A stretch of 9,645 nt of DNA, taken from Thermoplasmata archaeon. GTDB lineage: Archaea; Thermoplasmatota; E2; DHVEG-1. The first letter of the stretch is position 1; each line of letters begins with the position of its first letter. The notes beneath the pieces were generated by a model. That model had not been told where the DNA came from and made no database searches. It saw only the letters and a list, made by a program, of their open reading frames with translations. This document shows, piece by piece, positions 1-6,225 of this stretch. The stretch is from contig QMSS01000049.1 in NCBI GenBank assembly GCA_003649715.1, positions 1 through 9,645 of the forward strand, read 5' to 3'. The position numbers and the translations under genes are program-made.

Positions 1-1
1 T

Positions 2-132
2 GCATTGCTCAAATATGATGTGACCCATGAGCTTCCCTGGGTTACAGGATAGCTATATCGGAAATTAAAAAGCCCAGGGTAGATGAGAGACTAAACATTA
101 TTGAATTATGCAACACAGCAGACGTAGAGTAA
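2..132 (+). pseudogene. Possible frameshifted 3' end of an upstream gene
   Basis: Two short open stretches abut in different frames. Frame 2 runs from the window edge to a TAG at 50-52 and ends ...YDVTHELPWVTG. Frame 1 then reads RIAISEIKKPRVDERL and on to a TAA at 130-132. Both have protein-like composition and overlap near position 45, so a single-base change there would join them into one C-terminal segment. I do not recognise the family. It could be a decayed gene, a sequencing indel, or chance: both pieces are short and only the edge of the gene is visible. No function is assigned. Confidence 0.3.
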
Positions 133-178
133 GTTTTTAATATGAGTTACTGATGTCAGCTACCTAACCAGAATTTGA

Positions 179-188
179 GTATAAAAAA
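179..188 (+). promoter_or_regulatory. Candidate TATA box for ppsA
   Basis: GTATAAAAAA lies 65-75 bases before the ppsA ATG. Archaeal transcription normally starts about 25 bases after the TATA centre, which would put the start near 208 and leave a leader of about 45 bases. The upstream BRE position (TTTGA) is not purine-rich, so this is a moderate match. A second AT-rich candidate (TTTTTAATA, 135-143) lies further upstream. Confidence 0.4.
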
Positions 189-253
189 CCCATGGATATT
201 GGAACCTGTTTGTAAAAAAAGATGATGATTTAAGAAAAACGAAGGAATGCCCT

Positions 254-2674
254 ATGGAAGAAGTATTTGTAAAATGGTTTGAAGAATTAGGTATGAATGA
301 TGTACCTCTAGTTGGTGGGAAAAACGCATCTCTCGGTGAGATGATAAGGAACCTTAGTGAGAAAGGTGTTAATGTTCCATCTGGTTTTGCAGTCACTGCA
401 TATGCATACAAGTATATGATCGAAAAAGCAGGGATTGACAAAAAAATCAGAGAGATACTCTCTGATCTAGACACACATGATGTTAACAACCTCGCAGAGA
501 GAGGAGAAAAAATAAGAAATCTGATTAGAAACACCCCGCTTCCCATAGAACTGGAAGAGGAGATAAGGAGACATTACAGAGAAATGGAAGAAAGATATGG
601 TAAGAATGTTGATGTAGCAGTGAGAAGCAGCGCCACTGCTGAGGATCTACCTGATGCAAGTTTCGCAGGACAGCAAGAAACTTATCTAAACGTCAAAGGA
701 GAAGAAGAGCTTCTCGAAAAGGTTAGAGACTGCTTTGCATCTCTCTTCACCAACAGAGCTATCTCATATAGAGTGGATAAAGGTTTTGATCATTTCAGCG
801 TATATCTCTCCGTTGGAGTACAGAAGATGGTACGATCTGATCTAGCATGCTCCGGCGTCATGTTTTCCATAGATACTGAGAGTGGATTTCGAAATGCTAT
901 CTACATAACAGGTGCATACGGTCTCGGAGAAAATGTTGTCCAGGGAGCTGTTAACCCAGATCAGTTTTATGTATTCAAACCAACTCTAAAAAAGGGTTTC
1001 AGACCAATCATCGAAAAAAAAGTAGGCTCTAAGGAAAAAAAACTGATTTACAGTGAAAAAGGGACAATACAACAGGAGGTAAGCCCGGAGGAAAGAAAAA
1101 AGTTTGTGATAACCGATGATGAGATACTTAAACTTGCAGAATGGGCATGTATAATAGAGGAACACTACGGCAAACCCATGGACATAGAATGGGCAAAAGA
1201 TGGGCTAACCGGGGAGCTCTACATAGTCCAGGCACGACCAGAAACTGTGCATTCACAAAAAGATGTTGCCACAATTGACACATATGTTTTAGAGGAAAAA
1301 GGAAACATTTTGGTAGAAGGAGAAGCAGTGGGCAGCAAGATAGGACAGGGAGAGGTAAATGTTATAAAGGATGCAAAGGAGATCTCAAGATTCAAAAAAG
1401 GACAGGTTTTAGTAACAGATATGACAGACCCAGACTGGGAACCCATCATGAAAATCGCATCTGCCATAGTGACAAACAGAGGAGGAAGAACATGCCATGC
1501 CGCAATAATCTCCAGAGAACTCGGAATACCCTGCGTAATAGGAACAGGAAACGGAACAGAGATACTAAAAAATGAACAAAACGTAACAGTAGACTGCTCC
1601 GAAGGAGTTGGAAGAATATATGATGGATTACTCAAATACAGACTAGACAAAATCAAGCTAGACACACTACCAGAGACAAGAACTAAGATAATGATGAATG
1701 TTGGTGTACCAGAAAAAGCATTCCATCAAGCTCAACTACCAAACGACGGAGTGGGGCTAGCTAGAGAAGAATTTATCATAAACTCCTACATCGGCATACA
1801 CCCACTAGCACTAATAGAATACGAAAAACTCAAAGAAAAAGCAAATGAGGACCCAAAAATCGCAGATGTAATCAAAAAAATAGACAAACAAAGCTACGGA
1901 TACGAAAACAAAACAGACTTTTTTGTAGAAGTACTAGCAAGAGGAATAGGAAAAATTGCAGCTGCATTCTACCCAAACGATGTCATCGTAAGACTATCAG
2001 ACTTCAAAAGCAACGAATACGCCAACCTCACAGGAGGATTCCTATACGAACCAGAGGAACACAACCCTATGATAGGATGGAGAGGAGCAAGCCGATACTA
2101 TGACGAAAAATTCAAACCTGCATTCGGACTAGAATGCAAAGCAATAAAAAAAGTCAGAGAGGAAATGGGTCTAACAAACGTCAAAGTAATGATACCCTTC
2201 TGCCGAACACCAGAAGAAGGACGAAAAGTCATAGAAATCATGAAAGAATACGGTCTAAAACAAGGAGAAAACAACCTCGAAGTATACGTAATGTGTGAAA
2301 TACCATCAAACGTAATAATAGCAGACCAATTCGCAGATGTCTTCGACGGGTTCAGCATCGGATCAAACGATCTAACACAACTCACACTTGGACTAGACAG
2401 AGACTCAGACCTAGTGGCACACATCTTCGATGAAAGAAACGAAGCAGTAAAAAGACTAGTATCACAGGTAATCAAAACAGCACACCAACACGAGCCAAGA
2501 AGAAAAGTTGGAATCTGCGGACAAGCGCCATCAGACTTCCCAGAATTCGCCGAATTCCTAGTAGAATGCGGCATCGACAGTATATCACTCAACCCAGACA
2601 CAGTCGTAAAAACAAGGCTAAAAATAGCAGAAACAGAAAAAAGAATAAAAGAAAAAGAAGAAATAAAAATATAA
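254..2674 (+). CDS. ppsA: Phosphoenolpyruvate synthase (pyruvate, water dikinase)
   Basis: Makes phosphoenolpyruvate from pyruvate and ATP, releasing AMP and phosphate; this is the entry to gluconeogenesis in the cytoplasm. The 806 residues match the usual family length of about 750-820 and all three domains are present. The N-terminal ATP-grasp domain has VGGKNASLGEM near residues 21-31 and RSSATAEDLPDASFAGQ from R124. The swivelling phosphohistidine domain has GGRTCHAA at 410-417, with H415 as the phosphorylated histidine. The C-terminal PEP/pyruvate TIM barrel has MCEIPS with E682 and IGSNDLTQ at 702-709 with D706, the expected metal ligands by family alignment, and GICGQAPS with catalytic C755. 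The start fits: GAAGGA at 241-246 sits 7 bases before ATG and the N-terminus VKWFEELGMNDVPLVGG is typical. The tail is Lys/Glu-rich. Codon use changes markedly from the first to the second half (see findings). The gene stands alone, with a likely own promoter and terminator. Confidence 0.96.
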   Translation: MEEVFVKWFEELGMNDVPLVGGKNASLGEMIRNLSEKGVNVPSGFAVTAYAYKYMIEKAGIDKKIREILSDLDTHDVNNLAERGEKIRNLIRNTPLPIELEEEIRRHYREMEERYGKNVDVAVRSSATAEDLPDASFAGQQETYLNVKGEEELLEKVRDCFASLFTNRAISYRVDKGFDHFSVYLSVGVQKMVRSDLACSGVMFSIDTESGFRNAIYITGAYGLGENVVQGAVNPDQFYVFKPTLKKGFRPIIEKKVGSKEKKLIYSEKGTIQQEVSPEERKKFVITDDEILKLAEWACIIEEHYGKPMDIEWAKDGLTGELYIVQARPETVHSQKDVATIDTYVLEEKGNILVEGEAVGSKIGQGEVNVIKDAKEISRFKKGQVLVTDMTDPDWEPIMKIASAIVTNRGGRTCHAAIISRELGIPCVIGTGNGTEILKNEQNVTVDCSEGVGRIYDGLLKYRLDKIKLDTLPETRTKIMMNVGVPEKAFHQAQLPNDGVGLAREEFIINSYIGIHPLALIEYEKLKEKANEDPKIADVIKKIDKQSYGYENKTDFFVEVLARGIGKIAAAFYPNDVIVRLSDFKSNEYANLTGGFLYEPEEHNPMIGWRGASRYYDEKFKPAFGLECKAIKKVREEMGLTNVKVMIPFCRTPEEGRKVIEIMKEYGLKQGENNLEVYVMCEIPSNVIIADQFADVFDGFSIGSNDLTQLTLGLDRDSDLVAHIFDERNEAVKRLVSQVIKTAHQHEPRRKVGICGQAPSDFPEFAEFLVECGIDSISLNPDTVVKTRLKIAETEKRIKEKEEIKI

Positions 2675-2718
2675 AAAACAATGTATCAACCTATCAACCC
2701 AAACATATATCAAACCCG

Positions 2719-2739
2719 CATTTTTCAAAAAATGTTTTT
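2719..2739 (+). terminator. Hairpin plus oligo-T terminator after ppsA
   Basis: A perfect 7-bp inverted repeat, CATTTTT (2719-2725) and AAAAATG (2728-2734) with a 2-base loop, is followed directly by TTTTT (2735-2739). It lies 45 bases after the ppsA stop. Archaeal RNA polymerase terminates mainly at T-runs, so the oligo-T is the stronger part of the signal. The stem is A/T-rich and weak. Confidence 0.45.
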
Positions 2740-2777
2740 ATCACGCAACCCCCTCAACAATTTATCAGAAAAAAAAC

Positions 2778-3365
2778 ATGGAAAAAATACCAATCATACA
2801 AATAAAAAAAAGAAAAATACTGAAGAAAACAGAAGAGAAAAAAACAAAATACATACACATAGATGAGATACTCCCCAACACAGAAACCCATCAAAAAGTC
2901 TATGTAGAAGATTTAGATGGAATAGAAAAAAACAAACCTAACCTAGACATATACCAAAAAATAGCAGAACGACACAATGAGCTATGGATTGACCAAGGAC
3001 CCCGCACAATCGGAGACGTAGTAGACACAGTAATGACAGGAGCAAAACATGTAACAATTAGAAAAAACCTTTTCCCAGAGGAAGAAATACCAAACCTAAG
3101 AAACATAATAGAAAGTAAAATCTACATCCTCATCGACCACAAACAACTCAAAAACAAACAACACACCTTTTATACAACAACAGAAGATATCGACGGGCTA
3201 GTCCTATCAATCAGCAAAAAAGATATAGAAACTGATTTTAAAACCAGTGAACAAATAAAAAACATATGCAGAAAATACAAGGTATACGTCAGAGAAGCAG
3301 AAAACATTCATTACTGGGAAAAAATCGGTGCTACAGGCCTACTGATAAATATCCACATAAAATAA
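2778..3365 (+). CDS. Short HisA/HisF-related TIM-barrel protein, function unknown
   Basis: A 195-residue protein that resembles the archaeal HisA/HisF-like group rather than true HisA. The N-terminus EKIPIIQIKKRKILKK recalls the IPVIDLKGGKVV opening of HisA. It is followed by VYVEDLDGIEKNKPNLDIYQ (residues 41-60) and WIDQGPRTIGDVVD (70-83), then MTGAKHVTIR (86-95). These are the strand-4 to strand-6 signatures of the group (strand, Asp-Gly, a second Asp-Gly-type loop, then a G-A-thr-arg strand). The chain is clearly shorter than HisA (about 240), so one or more barrel units look reduced. No biosynthetic his gene is nearby, so a histidine role is not supported. The Shine-Dalgarno is poor. Start chosen at ATG 2778 because it gives the conserved IPII strand. 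Probably co-transcribed with the DUF2240 gene 23 bases downstream. Third codon positions are strongly A/C-biased. Confidence 0.7.
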   Translation: MEKIPIIQIKKRKILKKTEEKKTKYIHIDEILPNTETHQKVYVEDLDGIEKNKPNLDIYQKIAERHNELWIDQGPRTIGDVVDTVMTGAKHVTIRKNLFPEEEIPNLRNIIESKIYILIDHKQLKNKQHTFYTTTEDIDGLVLSISKKDIETDFKTSEQIKNICRKYKVYVREAENIHYWEKIGATGLLINIHIK

Positions 3366-3388
3366 TACGAAGAAAAGATAGGGATATT

Positions 3389-3889
3389 ATGCTTTCTGAA
3401 GAAAAAATTATCATCGCCTTTATATTCAAACGAAGTGGAAAAAACATGCTTAAAGAATCAGAAATCTACTTACCACTATCAATAGAGTTAGGATGGTTCA
3501 CAACCCAACAGGCACAGGAATTTGTAAAACATGCATTAAAACAAGGAATTTTGATGAAAAAGGACAATATAATAATACCTGCCTTTGACATAGAGAAAAT
3601 CCATATTCCCATAGGATTCCATCCATCAAAAAAAGACTACACAACAGCCCTGACAGAAAAAAAGGATAAGAAGGAAAAAGAAGAAGAAAAAATGCTGTTG
3701 ATAGACAAAATTATAGACCACATCGCCGAAAAAACAGAAAAAGATAGAGAAGATATTTCAGCTGAAATAAAAAACATAGAAGATAAAAAAAATATTTTAC
3801 CAGAAGTAGCAGCATTACTTGTAGGTTGGAACCATAATATAGACATGGAAAAATTTTTTGATCTAGTTGAAAACAGGATATTTAAATAA
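3389..3889 (+). CDS. DUF2240 family archaeal protein
   Basis: A 166-residue protein that I recognise as the archaeal DUF2240 family, which has no known function. The N-terminal half (about 1-65) looks like a small winged-helix-type domain: LSEEKIIIAFIFKRSGKNML, then LPLSIELGWFTTQQAQEFV and GILMKKDNIIIPAFD. The family-typical PIGFHPS follows near 75-81, then a charged Lys/Glu linker and a C-terminal helix pair ending EVAALLVGWNHNIDMEKFF. The open frame extends back to 3266 inside the upstream gene, but ATG 3389 is preferred: GGGAT lies 5 bases before it, the conserved start is LSEEKII, and it avoids a 100-base overlap. It follows the HisA/F-like gene at 23 bases, suggesting one operon. Its last 8 bases overlap the end of the convergent permease gene. 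A regulatory or nucleic-acid role is only inferred from the fold-like pattern. Confidence 0.75.
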   Translation: MLSEEKIIIAFIFKRSGKNMLKESEIYLPLSIELGWFTTQQAQEFVKHALKQGILMKKDNIIIPAFDIEKIHIPIGFHPSKKDYTTALTEKKDKKEKEEEKMLLIDKIIDHIAEKTEKDREDISAEIKNIEDKKNILPEVAALLVGWNHNIDMEKFFDLVENRIFK

Positions 3890-5237
3890 AATGAAGAATG
3901 ACAGGAATCAACAATATGCCCATACAATGACTACGTCTAACACCCCAGAGAACAGGAAGCAACCCTATTAATGTAGCAACCATAAGCACAAGCAATCCTA
4001 TGATGCCTGTAAATAGAAAAACAAGTAAAATAATCATTACAATGGTAGAGACGATCAACGAGGAATAGGATATGTTCTGAAAATGTTTAGCAAAAAGTCC
4101 ACCTATTTTTAATGTCAAAAAATATGACAAGCAACCTGCCAGCAATATAGCTATGATTAGGTAGACAAGAGTAGAAGGAAGAAAAAGAGAGTTCCATTCC
4201 TCAACAGCAACCAATTCATTGACAGCCAAGGCCACTCCACTCCTCGGCCTCAATATGATAAACAGTACCAGTATAACAGAAAAAGCAGAGGCAGTGTTAA
4301 CTGCAGATAGTGTGACAATTGTTTGCCTATTACTAGACTCACCGCGAATATTCATAGCAAGAATAGTACCCGTCGCTGAGGTGATACCAGGAATGATGGA
4401 AACGAGGATGCCAGCTAAACTCCCCGTAATTGCCGATAGTATTGATGCCCCCTTTTCTTTCTTACTAAAAACTATTTCCTCGATTCTCTGCTCAGGGATA
4501 ACTGGCTTTGTCATCAATGAGTTGATAAGCGTTGGTGTACCGAAAAGACCGGAAAGCGCTGGAAATAATACTGGAGATGACAAACCAAGAGGTGAATCCA
4601 CAGGAAGATCAAGTACTATCAAACCGAAGGCACCAGCCAAGAAGAATACAAGAGAAGCAAATAACATTCCTGAGAATATAGAAAAACTCCTTCTCCGGAT
4701 ATTACTATCATCAATTCTACCTCGTTCTGTAGCGATCATCAATATCGATATCGCAATCAACACCCAAGGCATTATCTCCCTAAGGGTGGAATAAAGCATC
4801 AGAGGAGATCCTATCAGAAAACGAATCGGATAGATCAAAAGGAAACATATCATTATAGCACTAAAACTTCCGAATGCTGAGAGATAAACTGCCTCATATC
4901 CTCTTCCCTCAAGCAGAAGAGCATGCGCAGGTAGAATAGAAAGAGCAGTATCCTCCTCAGGAGCACCAAGAAACGTTGTAGGGATAGCATCATGAAATGT
5001 ATGGGAAACAGAGGTAGATATGATAAAAACAGATATCAACAAAAAAAGGAATGATTCAGAAAAACCAAATACATATAGAGGATGACATAATGCTACTATC
5101 ATACCTGACATGGAGAGAAGGATAATAGCAATATTGTTCACATGCAATCCAGGAAGCAACCCAGTTACAACACCTATGCATACTCCAAGGATGCAAAACA
5201 AAAAAATCAATATCAGGTCAAAAAGCAAAATCATCAC
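3882..5237 (-). CDS. TctA/DUF112-like archaeal membrane protein (COG1784 type)
   Basis: A 451-residue, very hydrophobic protein with about 10-12 predicted membrane segments. It resembles the large permease (TctA) of tripartite tricarboxylate transporters, in the archaeal branch that usually lacks partner subunits. The first helix pair carries GVCIGVVTGLLPGLHVNN (P29, G30, L31), the family's GxxxGxxxGxxPGL motif. A second copy, SIIPGITSATGT, lies in the second half, as expected for the two inverted repeats. The loop FLGAPEEDTALSILPAHALL (from F89) is diagnostic of the archaeal clade. No TctB or periplasmic TctC gene is in the window, so transport of tricarboxylates is not established and the substrate is unknown. 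AAGGTG directly abuts ATG 5237, so ATG 5234 is also possible. It lies 42 bases after the OB-fold gene and is probably co-transcribed with it. Confidence 0.85.
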   Translation of the reverse strand: MMILLFDLILIFLFCILGVCIGVVTGLLPGLHVNNIAIILLSMSGMIVALCHPLYVFGFSESFLFLLISVFIISTSVSHTFHDAIPTTFLGAPEEDTALSILPAHALLLEGRGYEAVYLSAFGSFSAIMICFLLIYPIRFLIGSPLMLYSTLREIMPWVLIAISILMIATERGRIDDSNIRRRSFSIFSGMLFASLVFFLAGAFGLIVLDLPVDSPLGLSSPVLFPALSGLFGTPTLINSLMTKPVIPEQRIEEIVFSKKEKGASILSAITGSLAGILVSIIPGITSATGTILAMNIRGESSNRQTIVTLSAVNTASAFSVILVLFIILRPRSGVALAVNELVAVEEWNSLFLPSTLVYLIIAILLAGCLSYFLTLKIGGLFAKHFQNISYSSLIVSTIVMIILLVFLFTGIIGLLVLMVATLIGLLPVLWGVRRSHCMGILLIPVILHFI

Positions 5238-5279
5238 CTTACCATCTCATATACCACCTCAGACTTCTTTTTATGAACC

Positions 5280-5918
5280 CTAGGAAATACGTCCTGTTTC
5301 ATTAGCTTTTAACATATACCTAAGATTCTTACTATCGTAGGTAAATCTGCCAGCGGCATACACTTTATCGCCTGTGGAAAAGTTTTGACAATGTACTGAG
5401 GAGGAGAAAACAATGAGAGAATATTTCCCATCAGAGTCTGATAGATAAAAATAGGTCTCATAATTTCTATCTACTATTCCTGTTATGTTAATGTTCATAC
5501 CCACATATCTATCTGGATTCTCTGCAAGCTGCCATATTGGAAAAACATTGTTCTGCCACTTCTGTATGATATCTATGGATCGGGTATCTGATACGAATAT
5601 TTCCCATTTACCTTCATATTTCTGTACAATACCAGTTACTCTGATTCGATCTCCGTATTCAACAGAGGTTATCTTCTCAGCAAAAACTGTTGCAGTAAAA
5701 TTATCCTTCGAAGCCCTAGAAGTCTTTATCTCGATTATCTGGCTACCATAATTTGTCGTATAATAGTTTGTCACCACTCCCTCAGCAACAATTTTTTTAC
5801 CTTCATATTTTGGTATCTCGTATAGTCTTACTACAACAGGCTGTGAAAAGAGAGATAGAAGATACAGGATAAATATACCTAATATAGATAATATTAACAC
5901 AGAATGTTTCATTTGCAT
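5280..5918 (-). CDS. Membrane-anchored protein with two OB-fold-like domains
   Basis: A 212-residue protein. Residues 6-25 form one hydrophobic segment after a short basic start (MQMKHS), which reads as a signal anchor or membrane helix; it has no lipobox cysteine. The rest would be extracytoplasmic. Two successive beta-rich units of about 75-85 residues follow, each with the OB-fold rhythm: first KKIVAEGVVTNYYTT ... YGDRIRVTGIVQKYEGKWEI (about 40-118), then GMNINITGIVDRN ... TGDKVYAAGRFTYDS (about 138-207). This matches archaeal OB-fold proteins of the nucleic-acid-binding type, but binding of nucleic acid outside the cell is not implied. The start at 5918 is supported by a strong GGAGG 10 bases upstream; the second ATG (5912) would be 16 away. 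It precedes the TctA-like permease gene by 42 bases, suggesting the two work together. Confidence 0.7.
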   Translation of the reverse strand: MQMKHSVLILSILGIFILYLLSLFSQPVVVRLYEIPKYEGKKIVAEGVVTNYYTTNYGSQIIEIKTSRASKDNFTATVFAEKITSVEYGDRIRVTGIVQKYEGKWEIFVSDTRSIDIIQKWQNNVFPIWQLAENPDRYVGMNINITGIVDRNYETYFYLSDSDGKYSLIVFSSSVHCQNFSTGDKVYAAGRFTYDSKNLRYMLKANETGRIS

Positions 5919-5928
5919 ATCCTGTGTT

Positions 5929-5936
5929 CCTCCCCC
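5929..5936 (-). promoter_or_regulatory. Strong Shine-Dalgarno that fixes the OB-fold protein start
   Basis: On the minus strand this reads AGGGGGAGG. The GGAGG core (complement of 5929-5933) ends 10 bases before ATG 5918 and 16 bases before the in-frame ATG at 5912, so it favours the first ATG. Confidence 0.6.
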
Positions 5937-6130
5937 TTAAATTATTTGTGTTTCAGATAAAGATTCAGACAAAGAGAAGTTATCAAGAGAGGGAATTTAG
6001 AATATGAATGCATATCTAGTTTAATTAATGTTTTTTTGCTTTATTTCCTTGGATTTTTGTTTTTTACAAAAAAGCAGGATGGTTTCAAAGTCCAGCTTAA
6101 AACTCTTAATAGCGGCCTTTCTTTTTGATA

Positions 6131-6144
6131 GAAAAATTTATAAT
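6131..6144 (+). promoter_or_regulatory. BRE/TATA promoter of cdc48
   Basis: GAAAAA (6131-6136) followed directly by TTTATAAT (6137-6144) is a good archaeal BRE plus TATA box. The predicted start is near 6165, leaving a leader of about 60 bases before ATG 6226. This also argues against any translation start upstream of about 6165. Confidence 0.6.
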
Positions 6145-6225
6145 GGATTCTTTCTTCTTTTACTAGAAGACAAAGATGTGATTCATCTTGGACTTGGCCA
6201 ATCCATATTTGTTGGGGATATTGAG

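Larger units (their letters stand above)
5919..6225. other. Divergent control region between the OB-fold gene and cdc48
   Basis: This 307-base gene-free stretch separates two divergent units and should hold both promoters. The cdc48 BRE/TATA lies at 6131-6144 and the OB-fold gene's Shine-Dalgarno at 5929-5936. For the minus unit a weak TATA-like CTTTATCT (complement of 5956-5963) would start transcription close to that Shine-Dalgarno; AT-rich alternatives lie near 6015-6025. The cdc48 frame stays open back to 6028, but that extension encodes a Phe/Leu-rich segment unlike the family and I treat it as noncoding. Confidence 0.55.

Noticed and set aside
2566..2866. Two overlapping + frames rich in Lys/Asn across the ppsA end
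   Set aside because: They are out-of-frame readings of A-rich sequence, overlap ppsA and the HisA/F-like gene, and have low-complexity composition.
2778..3365. Annotation as histidine biosynthesis HisA
   Set aside because: The protein is too short, its signature loops differ from HisA, and no other his gene is adjacent.
4219..4794. 191-codon + frame antisense to the permease
   Set aside because: It is the complement of a well-supported membrane protein with family motifs; its own translation shows no domain.
6028..6225. 66-codon in-frame extension of cdc48
   Set aside because: It is Phe/Leu/Lys-rich and unlike any Cdc48 N-domain, the family start is REKEVILKV at 6229, and a good BRE/TATA lies inside the extension at 6131-6144.
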